This document shows positions 1-7,981 of a stretch of 33,139 nucleotides of DNA, one piece after another; within the stretch, counting starts at the first letter, position 1, and each line of letters begins with the position of its first letter. The DNA comes from UBA6952 sp045562575 (GTDB lineage Bacteria; Chloroflexota; Dehalococcoidia; Lucifugimonadales; UBA6952). Where the stretch lies: NCBI GenBank assembly GCA_045562575.1, contig JBJKVQ010000013.1:1-33139 (forward strand), given 5' to 3'. The notes beneath the pieces are model-generated. The model had not been told where the DNA came from. It saw only the letters and a list, made by a program, of their open reading frames with translations, and ran no database searches. A program made the position numbers and the translations under genes.

Positions 1-3
1 TAA

Positions 4-26
4 TGCATGTAACTTTGCATGTAACT
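4..26. repeat. 11-nt direct repeat
   Basis: The 11-mer tgcatgtaact occurs at 4-14 and again at 16-26, a 12-nt period. It lies just downstream of the stop of the LRR gene. The sequence shows only the repeat; no function can be assigned, and it may continue outside the window. Confidence 0.35.
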
Positions 27-58
27 AGGGTCGAGAAGTTGTCAAAAGTGGGAAGTCT

Positions 59-3000
59 TTATCTTCCTCGTACCATCCCAGATATAGTACCCATTAAGGT
101 TATAAATATACCCAACATAGCTATTACAGTGGGGTCTAGTAGTGTATTGAAATCAGTTAACCCTAAAACCGTAGCCCATTCTGGTGTATTGTCAACATTG
201 AACAAAAACCCTCTACTATTTTCTTTTTCTTCATAATAGAAAGAATCTCCTTCACCACCACCAGTATAACCAATATCAGTTCCTAAAACATTTCCAGTAT
301 ATTCAATATTAGTTCCCAAAACATTTGTTGATTTTTTGATATATTGAGGTTCTCCTAAGACGACATCTACCCCGCGATTTCGTAATTCATTTGAGATAGT
401 CTCGTATGAGTATTCGTTCAACGGATTGTTCATAACTTCTAAATATAATTCACAACACATACTAGGATTAACATATAATGGTCCTAAATCATTGATATTG
501 TTATTATTAAGAATGATTGTTCCACCATTTGCGAAACTACTCAATCCACCTAAAACATCAAGTCTGGTTATATTGTTCCCTGATACATTTAACTCTTTTA
601 AATTATAAAAAATATCAAAATCATTGAAACTATCATCAGACATACCAGAATCTGTTACTATTAATGTTTCTATTGGGCTTCCACGAAAGCTCATACCCGA
701 AATACTAGTAGTAGCTAATTGACTCATATTTAGCCAACGTAAATTTGGTAAATCTTTTAATGCACTTAGGTCATCAATGGGATTGGAATTCAAATTAATA
801 ACCTCTAATGCATTCAATTCTTTTAATGCTCCAATATCTTGAATAAGGTTGTTGGATATATCTAATTCCTGAAGGTTTGTCATCCTACTGATTAGATCTA
901 TATTATTAATACCACGTCCTGAAAGATTGATTATAATTATTCCTGCAAGAGCATCAGGATCTGATAACATTTCGTACGAAAATCCAAGTTCTTGCATTAT
1001 GGCTTGTTCTAACTGGACATCGGAAATGAAATTACTACTATTGCCAGATGGTTGTTCGGTAGAACTGTTGTTGGATGGCTGATTTACGGAACTTACTTTA
1101 TTGTTACGACCACAGTTATCAGGATCAGGATTATCATCAGACTCAATACGTAAAAGACTAATATCTGACAAAGCATTTTTAGTCAAGCATTCACTATTGT
1201 AGATAAATAGTGGTTCAGTGTAGATTATATTTATTTTTACCTCTTGTTCGATTCTGGGCAAATCACAAAGTTGTAGATATAGTTCGTATGCTTCTTTGCC
1301 TCCATCAACATAAAATCTTGCCCCATTAACCTCTTCAGATGATGGAAGCGATTGTATTCGGTCATAAGCATATTGCCCATCTGGGTATAAACACTGCCAA
1401 GCTGAATCTGCCCAACAAGTACTAGCAACTTGAGAACCATATGGAGCGTTCGAACAATCATAGATTGGTAAATCATTAGTTGTTGGTGCGTTAAAATCTG
1501 ACCATAAAATCATTTCTTTAGTGTTTATTCCGTCCACAAAGTTTTTGAAATTGCTTAATTCCGGAACAGCTGTTATTGATGTACCCACAATATTTAATCG
1601 ATATAATCCTTGTTCGCCTTTTTTTATATTAAAAACATCATTATTCATCCATCCAATATTATCGATTATGCTAATGTCTTCGAGCCCAAGAACTTGTATA
1701 CTTTCTAATAAACCTAGAGATTCATATAATTCATCGGGATTTTTGAAATTATTACCACCTATTGATAAAATCTCTAAATTTTTAAGAGTGTTTGGGGGTA
1801 ATCCAAGTGTGTCTATATCATTATCTGTGGCAATTAATACCTTAAGGTTATTTAATTCCATAAGATCATCCAAATGTTCGATATTGTTGTTTGCAATATT
1901 TAATGTAGTTAGGTTTTTCAGACCAGATAGCGGACTCAGGTCCTTAATATTGTTGTCTTCAAAATTTAATGTAGTTAAATTTTCCAGTCCAGTTAAAGGT
2001 TTTAAATTATCAATATTATTACGAGGAAGGCGTAAATTGGTTAAGTTTGTGAGGTGCTCAATTCCTGTTAAATCCTTGATATATAGACTTTCTCCATCTA
2101 ATCGTTTAATTTCTGCAACATCTTTTGTAGTTAAGTATTGGTGTGGTTGCAAATAACCCATCTTAAAATCACGTGTATCAATTTCAGGTTTCCCAATTTC
2201 ATTTCTTACAAGTTTATCAAGATAATAGTCTGTAAATAGAACAGCATTAGCAGGTTTATTTGTTGCTTCCTTTTCTATATCTAATGCAGATATCGTTCCA
2301 GTTTTTTGATTTTCATAGGATATTTTAATACCGCGTCTTGCTAATATTTTCAATGGATTTTGATCTTCCTGATAACGAGGGTCATCATCAGGACTTGGAA
2401 TCAGATTATTGTTCAGTTCAAGTTGATCCGTAGGAAGTTTTAGTCCGCTAATATTTAATAATGGTTCGATATTAGAAATATCATTACCCCTTAGATTTAG
2501 TTGTCGGAGATAAGGAAAACAAGGTTCAATACAACCAGAAAAAATATTTTTAATATGTTCATTATTTAGATTCAAATCGCAAATTTGCAAATATAGAGCA
2601 TTGGTAGAAAAAGTACTAAAATCTAAACTATTGAGATCTAATTCCTTTAGGTTACACATTCCTAAACCCCTTAATTGTGGTAATAAGGGCTTAATCATTT
2701 CAAAACTTTTAATCTTATTGCCATCGATATATAATTGTCGAAGTTTATTTAGATCATATAAAGGAGTAAGATCAGACACGCTATTTTCCCAAAGACGTAT
2801 TAGGGATAGTTTTTTTAGTTGACGCAATCCCTCAAGATTAGCCACATCGTTAAATCGAAGATCTAACCATTCTAAATTTGTTAAATTTTCAATACCATCT
2901 AAAGCGTATAAACCTGCATCTGCTAATTTAAGCTTTTTCAAATTAAGAAAATATCTAATATCCTGTAAGTTTTTAAATTCAACACCATCTAATTCTATCT

Positions 3001-3604
3001 CTTTTATTTCAAGCAAATCCTCTTGAAATATTGTACCTGTATTTTTTCCAATTCTATTTCGTATATAGTTTTCAAATTCAGTATTTACAAATATTACTTC
3101 TTGACTAGGTTCAAGCATAATAGTCCAAGACTTACTTTTTTCTGCTTGTTCTGATGTTATATAATATCCTGCAATACAATCCCCATTTTCATCTCGTATT
3201 ATCCATGAATGCATTGGGTAGGTTAAAAGTCCATTACCAGGATAGGAATTTTGGGCAGGAATACTTAGATATAATATTTCATCTTTTTTAAAGCTTTGCC
3301 AATAAACACCAACATTAAAATCTAACTTACTTCCAATAGAGAGTTTAACTGCATTTGATGATGAGTTGTCACCACTAGTTTGTGATGGTATTTGATATAC
3401 TTCTTCGCAACTTTTCGCTTGAAGGATGAATTGTTCTGATTCATTAACATTTGTAGATGCTGAATCTATAATTGGAGTATCATGGCTAAGATTTGGTTGG
3501 GCATAAGAAATATTATTGTTATTTATAGCAATAGAAGTAATAAAACAAGCTCCCACAAATAGTATGGAATAAGCTATTTTTTCGTATGTATAAAATAATT
3601 TCAT
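59..3604 (-). CDS. Secreted, C-terminally anchored three-module leucine-rich-repeat protein
   Basis: An 1181-residue surface protein, probably for binding or adhesion. Residues 1-35 form a signal peptide (hydrophobic 11-27, likely cleavage after Ser-Tyr-Ala35). Residues 59-173 form a two-cysteine domain (C66, C143) shared with the lipoprotein at 29662. Three internalin-like LRR modules follow, each opened by a cap of the type F-x-D/N-x-x-L-E-x-x-I-R-x-x-I-G (near 171, 457 and 859) and continued by LxxLxLxxNxI repeats (205-435, 505-690, 905-1085). Modules 1 and 3 end in the usual NPL...RG[IV] tail. Cys-rich and Asn/Ser-rich linkers separate the modules at 715-858. An 11-residue unit is tandemly duplicated at 1094-1115. 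One membrane helix (about 1158-1177) ends in Arg-Gly-Arg; there is no LPxTG. It stands alone, and its SD is weak. Function is inferred from the LRR class only. Confidence 0.93.
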   Translation of the reverse strand: MKLFYTYEKIAYSILFVGACFITSIAINNNNISYAQPNLSHDTPIIDSASTNVNESEQFILQAKSCEEVYQIPSQTSGDNSSSNAVKLSIGSKLDFNVGVYWQSFKKDEILYLSIPAQNSYPGNGLLTYPMHSWIIRDENGDCIAGYYITSEQAEKSKSWTIMLEPSQEVIFVNTEFENYIRNRIGKNTGTIFQEDLLEIKEIELDGVEFKNLQDIRYFLNLKKLKLADAGLYALDGIENLTNLEWLDLRFNDVANLEGLRQLKKLSLIRLWENSVSDLTPLYDLNKLRQLYIDGNKIKSFEMIKPLLPQLRGLGMCNLKELDLNSLDFSTFSTNALYLQICDLNLNNEHIKNIFSGCIEPCFPYLRQLNLRGNDISNIEPLLNISGLKLPTDQLELNNNLIPSPDDDPRYQEDQNPLKILARRGIKISYENQKTGTISALDIEKEATNKPANAVLFTDYYLDKLVRNEIGKPEIDTRDFKMGYLQPHQYLTTKDVAEIKRLDGESLYIKDLTGIEHLTNLTNLRLPRNNIDNLKPLTGLENLTTLNFEDNNIKDLSPLSGLKNLTTLNIANNNIEHLDDLMELNNLKVLIATDNDIDTLGLPPNTLKNLEILSIGGNNFKNPDELYESLGLLESIQVLGLEDISIIDNIGWMNNDVFNIKKGEQGLYRLNIVGTSITAVPELSNFKNFVDGINTKEMILWSDFNAPTTNDLPIYDCSNAPYGSQVASTCWADSAWQCLYPDGQYAYDRIQSLPSSEEVNGARFYVDGGKEAYELYLQLCDLPRIEQEVKINIIYTEPLFIYNSECLTKNALSDISLLRIESDDNPDPDNCGRNNKVSSVNQPSNNSSTEQPSGNSSNFISDVQLEQAIMQELGFSYEMLSDPDALAGIIIINLSGRGINNIDLISRMTNLQELDISNNLIQDIGALKELNALEVINLNSNPIDDLSALKDLPNLRWLNMSQLATTSISGMSFRGSPIETLIVTDSGMSDDSFNDFDIFYNLKELNVSGNNITRLDVLGGLSSFANGGTIILNNNNINDLGPLYVNPSMCCELYLEVMNNPLNEYSYETISNELRNRGVDVVLGEPQYIKKSTNVLGTNIEYTGNVLGTDIGYTGGGEGDSFYYEEKENSRGFLFNVDNTPEWATVLGLTDFNTLLDPTVIAMLGIFITLMGTISGMVRGR
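260..326 (-). repeat. 33-bp tandem duplication inside the LRR gene
   Basis: Two adjacent 33-nt units (about 261-293 and 294-326) match at 29 of 33 positions and encode two copies of an 11-residue unit (NVLGTxIxYTG). They sit in the stalk between the last LRR module and the membrane anchor. The duplication preserves frame. Confidence 0.8.
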
Positions 3605-3898
3605 ATTTATATTAGCGATCTATTGATTTATGAGGAATCATTTGTATTGGTAGTAATGAAAACAAAAATACATATTAGGGCAAAGAAAAATACTTTTGAT
3701 ATTCTATATTGAAATTTAGAAATTTTATGCATAGTAATGATTACCATCCTGATAATTGGAATATTAATATAAAATTTACTGAATTGTATATTATTTTATA
3801 TAAGGGTTATGGATGATTATCACTTTTACTCACGATTAGGTTAGTTTTCGTAATTATTTGATTAGTAATGTACTCTTATCACTAATTTTTGTTCAATA

Positions 3899-4663
3899 TT
3901 ATTTGCGCCATATTTCAGCATTATCTTGGGGGTTATAACCGATATCTGATTCAGAATTCTTAATGTCCCAAAATCTCCATGTATTATTTGAGACACCATA
4001 ATAAATTCCATATTTCAAAGTTAAAGGAGCCTCAATACATTTTCGAAATAACTGTACGAGATCAGAGTGACTGATAAGAGTGGCAAACTGCCTATGGTTT
4101 ATTGGCTTACCTTCAACATTAAGTGTTCCAATTCGAACTGACAAACAACTTAACCCATATTGATCCGAATAAAATCTTCCTGCAGCCTCACCAAATGCTT
4201 TTGCAACTCCATAAGGCCCATCAGGCCGAACTGGCATATCTGTAGTTATCAACGGAATTTGGTTAGATTGCATCCCCGCATAATCACCCTCAACAATTTG
4301 ACTATATGGCTTGTCAAATTCATGCATACCGCTAGCATGGTTTGAACTAGCAAATATAACCCTTTTTACCCCACACTCCCTTGCAGCTTCCAGAGTATTT
4401 GAAGTACATTTCAAATTGACATCATGAATAACATCCCATTTACTATATTGGTTGGGGTTACTGGCAAGATCTATAACAGTATCTATACCTGAAAAGGCTG
4501 GCAAAATTTCCTCAAGAATCGTACAATCTGCTTTCATAGTGGGTACATGAACTGAATCTTGTAAATCTACTCCCGACACCTCATATTCACCCTTCAAAGA
4601 AACGGCTAACAGAGAACCTACCAACCCAGATACTCCTGTAATTAAAATCTTTTTTGCACTCAT
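3899..4663 (-). CDS. Uronate-dehydrogenase-like NAD-dependent epimerase/dehydratase (extended SDR)
   Basis: A 254-residue extended short-chain dehydrogenase. The Rossmann glycine motif is GVSGLVG (G10, G13, G16), Asp33-Leu follows beta-2 as expected for NAD, and the catalytic pair is Y151xxxK155 (PYGVAK). The segments SSNHASG (106-112), RPDGPYGVAKAFGE (146-159) and VRIGT (176-180), together with the C-terminal YYGVSNNTW, match the pattern I know from uronate dehydrogenases, which oxidise galacturonate or glucuronate to the aldarolactone. Length is close to the usual 265. The exact substrate is inferred; another sugar-acid dehydrogenase is possible. The SD is GAGGAG, 8 nt before the ATG, and the gene is driven by the duplicated promoter at 4677-4730. 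Confidence 0.85.
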   Translation of the reverse strand: MSAKKILITGVSGLVGSLLAVSLKGEYEVSGVDLQDSVHVPTMKADCTILEEILPAFSGIDTVIDLASNPNQYSKWDVIHDVNLKCTSNTLEAARECGVKRVIFASSNHASGMHEFDKPYSQIVEGDYAGMQSNQIPLITTDMPVRPDGPYGVAKAFGEAAGRFYSDQYGLSCLSVRIGTLNVEGKPINHRQFATLISHSDLVQLFRKCIEAPLTLKYGIYYGVSNNTWRFWDIKNSESDIGYNPQDNAEIWRK

Positions 4664-4676
4664 TTCAGATGCTCCT

Positions 4677-4730
4677 CATATATAGTTTCGAGGAATTATA
4701 TCACGAACACATTGCCGAGGTAACATTGAT
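4677..4730 (-). promoter_or_regulatory. Duplicated promoter region, copy A (extended -10)
   Basis: Read on the minus strand it holds a perfect extended -10, TGATATAAT (4703 to 4695), about 30 nt before the ATG of the SDR gene. No good -35 is present. The 54-nt block matches 5536-5589 at 50 of 54 positions without gaps. Weaker similarity continues about 45 nt further upstream. Confidence 0.75.
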
Positions 4731-4751
4731 AGTAGAATGCTAATTTAGCAC

Positions 4752-4818
4752 TAAAAAAGAGGTGCTGCTCTAATCAGCTTCCCAATATAAACAAGCAGAA
4801 GAAACTGATTAGAACTGC
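4752..4818 (-). ncRNA. Candidate small RNA or long-stem terminator
   Basis: On the minus strand, 4818-4802 pairs with 4780-4764: 17 positions with 14 Watson-Crick pairs, two G-U pairs and one mismatch, extendable by about 3 pairs. A run of six T follows at 4758-4753. An extended -10 (4833-4825) lies just before it, so a transcript of about 65 nt would start at the foot of the stem and end at the T-run. It could instead be only the terminator of the small gene at 4886-5092, although its spacing from stem to T-run (5 nt) is longer than usual. Confidence 0.4.
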
Positions 4819-4824
4819 TTTATT

Positions 4825-4833
4825 ATTATACCA
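4825..4833 (-). promoter_or_regulatory. Extended -10 promoter TGGTATAAT
   Basis: A perfect extended -10 on the minus strand, with no recognisable -35. The expected start (about 4818) coincides with the first base of the long hairpin. It lies past the stop of the upstream gene, so it does not serve that gene. Confidence 0.5.
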
Positions 4834-4885
4834 TAGGACAAATTTATTATAGTGGAAGTTAAACTATTAAGGGTCTGTAACTTTA

Positions 4886-5092
4886 CTATATAAAAAAAAG
4901 TACCAGCAACATAACTACTGACACAACAGTAATACAAACTAATGTAGGTATCCATCCAAGAAAAATAACATAAAGAATATCTGCCCACAGTTTATGTAAT
5001 CGACCTTTAGGTTCTCTTGACTCATCAAGATTTAAAATTGCATCAACTCTAGGGTTTCTTGCTCTACGTATTTTCTTTTGTTCTATGCTCAT
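4886..5092 (-). CDS. Small membrane protein, hypothetical
   Basis: 68 residues. A basic and polar N-terminal half (KKIRRARNPR near the start) is followed by one long hydrophobic stretch, about residues 42-68, enough for one helix or a tight pair. The positive N-terminal half suggests a cytoplasmic N-terminus. I do not recognise the family. The SD is poor. The gene lies between the small barrel protein at 5202 and the candidate hairpin, on the same strand as both. It is judged real from its length, composition and fit between neighbours. Confidence 0.6.
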   Translation of the reverse strand: MSIEQKKIRRARNPRVDAILNLDESREPKGRLHKLWADILYVIFLGWIPTLVCITVVSVVMLLVLFFI

Positions 5093-5201
5093 AATGCCAA
5101 TAATATATACTATTACTACTACCTAGCAGCTAACGCTTTCAGGTATGTAATTACTAATAAATGAGTATTTTTCTGCATTACCAACTAAATGGCTATGACT
5201 A

Positions 5202-5519
5202 CTACGTAGATGCTGTTTGTGATAATGCATTTCTTCTTGATTGTAAGGCATCACGAACAGGTAAAATTTCAACGGGTCCTTGACCAAGATGAAATTCAAA
5301 AAGGTTAACCACATCTTCGAACTTATCTGCTTCTATGACAGCAAATACCCGATGTCCAACTGGATAGCCCCAAACCCCATGAACTTTCACATTTTCACTA
5401 CCATCCATCCAAGGGTTATTTGTACCTAATGGCACGGATTCAAATGAATCAACAACCTTACCTTCTTTTACTCTTGGGCAAGTAATATGGTCATGCTGTG
5501 CAATTATATGAAATAACAT
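5202..5519 (-). CDS. Small dimeric alpha/beta-barrel protein, DUF3303-like
   Basis: 105 residues. It begins with a beta-strand (MLFHIIAQHDH) and contains the block VWGYPVGHRVFAVIEAD, then EDVVNLF and GPVEILPVRDAL. That is the beta-alpha-beta pattern of the ferredoxin-like dimeric barrel seen in DUF3303 and muconolactone-isomerase-like proteins. Such proteins bind or turn over small aromatic or carboxylic compounds, but nothing here fixes a substrate. The SD is a G-run just before the ATG. Its promoter is the second copy of the duplicated region. Confidence 0.75.
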   Translation of the reverse strand: MLFHIIAQHDHITCPRVKEGKVVDSFESVPLGTNNPWMDGSENVKVHGVWGYPVGHRVFAVIEADKFEDVVNLFEFHLGQGPVEILPVRDALQSRRNALSQTAST

Positions 5520-5535
5520 CTTTTCCCCCCATCAT

Positions 5536-5589
5536 CATATATAGTTTTGAGGAATTATATCACGAAGATATTGCCGAGGTAACGTTGAT
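5536..5589 (-). promoter_or_regulatory. Duplicated promoter region, copy B (extended -10)
   Basis: It matches 4677-4730 at 50 of 54 positions. It carries the same perfect extended -10 TGATATAAT on the minus strand (5562 to 5554), about 35 nt before the ATG of the gene at 5202-5519. Confidence 0.75.
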
Positions 5590-5841
5590 TTAAGTGTACA
5601 ACTTTAGTATTAAACAAAAGGTTGTTGAAAATACAAGCATGTAAAAATGCCAGATGATTTTTTAAATTTTCGTAATATACAAACCTTTAGCTTACATAAG
5701 GCTCAGTACAAGTTCATACCGTCATTAGCCTAATCTGGTACGAACATCAGTAGTAAGGCTACCTAGTACTAAGCCAATCTTATTATATACTAATTCATAC
5801 TAAGATAGTCTCTATATTTTGGTATAACGGGTATATTGTTT
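5590..5841. other. Gene-free stretch with an imperfect hairpin
   Basis: No convincing ORF. A hairpin can form from 5712-5720 and 5737-5745 (8 of 9 pairs) with a small inner stem; it has no T-run, so it is not a typical terminator. Faint similarity to the region upstream of promoter copy A covers about 5590-5635. Nothing else is recognised. Confidence 0.3.
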
Positions 5842-6204
5842 CTAAGGTAGAATAACCTTATCAATATCTGCTAATGCTGTATGAAGCATCTCTCTTAAGC
5901 TTAATAACATAATATATGCCTCATCATCTGTATCATCTGAATATGGGGTGTTTTCGTATCCAGTTTCCATAGTACCATCAGGTTTTTCATCATAGTCCAT
6001 ATCATTCAATTGTCTGTATGGATCCTGAAGGAACTTAGCTTCATCACACATCGTCAAGAATTCAGTAATTACATTATTGCATTCCAATGCGTTATTTGAC
6101 GCTTTAAATAAAGTATTCCAGATCATTGCATACTCAGAATGCGAATCTTCTAAAAGTCTGAAGTTTTCTATAGTGTTCATCTCTGGATCAATGTTTTCGT
6201 GCAT
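5842..6204 (-). CDS. Acidic hypothetical protein
   Basis: 120 residues, strongly acidic, soluble, with no signal or membrane segment. The centre (about residues 60-95) is rich in Asp, Tyr and Glu (NDMDYDEKPDG, YSDDTDDE) and looks disordered between two helical parts. I recognise no family. The start is supported by a good SD (AGAGGA, 4 nt before the ATG) and a TATAAT hexamer about 40 nt upstream. It may be expressed alone. Confidence 0.7.
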   Translation of the reverse strand: MHENIDPEMNTIENFRLLEDSHSEYAMIWNTLFKASNNALECNNVITEFLTMCDEAKFLQDPYRQLNDMDYDEKPDGTMETGYENTPYSDDTDDEAYIMLLSLREMLHTALADIDKVILP

Positions 6205-6243
6205 AATTTCCTCTTTTTAAAGCTAACAATGTCTAAGTTATAT

Positions 6244-6249
6244 ATTATA
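6244..6249 (-). promoter_or_regulatory. Likely -10 box TATAAT for the gene at 5842-6204
   Basis: A consensus TATAAT on the minus strand about 40 nt upstream of the ATG, without a clear -35 and without the TG extension seen elsewhere in the window. Confidence 0.35.
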
Positions 6250-6386
6250 TAAGTCTCTATAGGACGACATAAAATGGCATATCTTGACCATATAAAAACC
6301 AAGCGCATACCAAGAAAATTACTCTATAATAAAAAGTGCACCACTCTGTGGACCGCCTAGAATCAATAGTTATGAATACGAATCAG

Positions 6387-6668
6387 TTAATTAGTGTGAT
6401 TTATTTCTACAGTACCTACTTTTGCATCTACTGAGACAATTCCTTGAATAGAATCCAATGCTTTTGCTCGTGTGGCTGTTGCTCTTTCCATCGTCGCATT
6501 ATCGGCATATAAAGATACTGCTATAAACATATTCCCTTCAGCATGAATCCCTAAAAGCTGCTCAGCTTCTGGAAAATCATTTGGTGCATTTTCTGCATAT
6601 GCTTTCACTACAAGTTCTGCTGCTTCATTTGAATCAAAAGTTATTGATGTAACCCTTACTACTGACAT
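6387..6668 (-). CDS. Small antibiotic-biosynthesis-monooxygenase-like (dimeric alpha/beta barrel) protein
   Basis: 93 residues. Pattern: beta-strand (VVRVTSITFD), helix rich in Ala/Glu (NEAAELVVKAYAEN), strand-helix (MFIAVSLYADNATMERAT) and final strand (IVSVDAKVGTVEI). This is the layout of the ABM-type ferredoxin-like barrel. No catalytic residue can be named. The SD is excellent (TAGGAGG, 4 nt before the ATG). It follows the SPFH gene by 69 nt on the same strand and may share its transcript. Confidence 0.65.
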   Translation of the reverse strand: MSVVRVTSITFDSNEAAELVVKAYAENAPNDFPEAEQLLGIHAEGNMFIAVSLYADNATMERATATRAKALDSIQGIVSVDAKVGTVEINHTN

Positions 6669-6737
6669 TAGTCCTCCTAGAAATATTATAATGAGAATTA
6701 ATTATAGCTCTCATTTATGCCCAGATTGTATATCAGT

Positions 6738-7646
6738 TTACTCTTCTTTACTATCGGTAATTTGACCTGCTTGCATAATAGCATTTCTCATTTGATCAGA
6801 AAAATCCGACATGGCACTAGGAGAGTGTGGTATAAAAATACTTGAGGTATTTGGAGCAGATGCGATACTTTTTAAACTATCAAAATACTGAGTTAATAGT
6901 ACTAAGTTCATTACTTCCATTGGACCTGTTCCAGAAATACTTTTTTGAAAATCATCAATTGATTCTTTCAATCCATCAATAATTGCTTTACGTTCATTAG
7001 CTATTCCTAACCCTCTTAAAGCATCACTTTCTGCTTCAGCCTCTGCTTGTTTTACAATAATTATTTTTTCTGCTTCTCCTTTTTCGGTAGCAGCTACTCT
7101 TAAACGTTGTGCTTCGTTAATTTCATTCATTGCAGCTTTTACTTTTGCATCAGGATCAATATCAGTAACTAGAGCCTTAACAATTCCATACCCAAATTGA
7201 ACCATAATGTCATCAAGCTCAGATTTAACAGCTACTGCTATTTCATCTTTTTTCTCAAAAAGATTATCTAGGCTTAGGAGAGGTACTCTTGCCCTTACTA
7301 CATCAAATACATAAGAAGTAATTTGCTGTTCTGCATTATCAAGACGATAAAATGCTTCAAATTCTTTTTCCTCTAAAATAACAAATTGTACTGAAATAGA
7401 TACTCTTACAAAAACATTATCTTCCGTTTTTGTTTCCACGGGTACGTCCAATTGTCGAATACGCATACTTTCAGCTTTACTGGCTTTGTCTACAAAAGGG
7501 ATTTTTATATTTATACCCGGCCGAGCAATTCGTTTATACCTACCAAACCTTTCGACTACTTTAAACGTTTGTTGTTGTACAGTAAAAATTGTATTGAATA
7601 AAAGTAATATAATTATAGGTAGTAATAATATTCCTAAAGCATCCAT
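6738..7646 (-). CDS. SPFH/Band 7 (stomatin-like) membrane protein
   Basis: 302 residues. An N-terminal membrane helix (about 3-22) is followed by the SPFH domain (about 25-190), with the family block RFGRYKRIARPGINIKIPF and later VSISVQFVI. A charged coiled-coil runs over about 190-235 (EAQRLRVAATEKGEAEK and an Ala/Glu-rich heptad region). The order and length fit stomatin/QmcA proteins, which form oligomeric membrane scaffolds and often help membrane proteases or lipid microdomains. No NfeD partner lies beside it. The start has SD AGAGG and an extended -10 about 55 nt upstream. Confidence 0.92.
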   Translation of the reverse strand: MDALGILLLPIIILLLFNTIFTVQQQTFKVVERFGRYKRIARPGINIKIPFVDKASKAESMRIRQLDVPVETKTEDNVFVRVSISVQFVILEEKEFEAFYRLDNAEQQITSYVFDVVRARVPLLSLDNLFEKKDEIAVAVKSELDDIMVQFGYGIVKALVTDIDPDAKVKAAMNEINEAQRLRVAATEKGEAEKIIIVKQAEAEAESDALRGLGIANERKAIIDGLKESIDDFQKSISGTGPMEVMNLVLLTQYFDSLKSIASAPNTSSIFIPHSPSAMSDFSDQMRNAIMQAGQITDSKEE

Positions 7647-7697
7647 CGTGACCTCTCATAAATTTCATTGATAAATTGATAAATTTAACTTAGCTCT

Positions 7698-7706
7698 ATT
7701 ATAACA
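7698..7706 (-). promoter_or_regulatory. Extended -10 promoter TGTTATAAT for the SPFH gene
   Basis: A perfect TGn-TATAAT on the minus strand, about 55 nt before the ATG at 7646. No -35 match at 16-18 nt. Confidence 0.55.
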
Positions 7707-7772
7707 TAGCATCTTATCTACCTTGCCCGAATAGTATTTATGGAACAGTTAAATTCAATTGTTAATTTTGTC

Positions 7773-7886
7773 TCAGATATGTGTGAAAGCAACTTTATTA
7801 CCATCAGGAGGCCAAGAAAAATTACTTTCATAATAAAACATTGTATTTGTAATATTTTCTTGATTAGATTCATCAATATTCATGAT
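7773..7886 (-). pseudogene. Remnant of a PD40 (TolB/WD40-like) beta-propeller gene
   Basis: On the minus strand this stretch reads I-M-N-I-D-E-S-N-Q-E-N-I-T-N, then F-S-W-P-P-D-G-N-K-V-A-F, and then stops. It matches one PD40 blade, whose usual form is VMNxDGSNQxxLTN followed by SWSPDGxKIAF. Two in-frame stops lie immediately upstream of the fragment (7887-7892), and no SD precedes its internal ATG at 7883. It looks like the last recognisable blade of a decayed gene. A functional 36-residue peptide is less likely. Confidence 0.55.
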
Positions 7887-7981
7887 CTATTAATTATGTT
7901 CATAAAGCCTTATTATGCTTTTAATTTACAATGTATTTATACTAACCTGTAATTTATTCGAGGTACTTGGAAGGATTTACT

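Noticed and set aside
1521..2156. A 211-codon open frame on the plus strand
   Set aside because: It lies wholly antisense inside the LRR gene and results from the regular LRR codon pattern; no SD and no protein-like composition.
5123..5314. A 63-codon minus frame beside the DUF3303-like gene
   Set aside because: It overlaps the real gene in another frame and has no SD.
6340..6386. Possible terminator after the ABM-like gene
   Set aside because: There is a T-run, but the preceding stem has only about 4 pairs.
7740..7952. A 70-codon plus-strand frame in the gap
   Set aside because: No SD and biased to rare-looking residues; the opposite strand holds the PD40 remnant, which explains the region better.
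7647..7981. Riboswitch (SAM or cobalamin) before the methyltransferase-family gene
   Set aside because: I saw none of the conserved cores and no long structured leader; the stretch contains the PD40 remnant instead.
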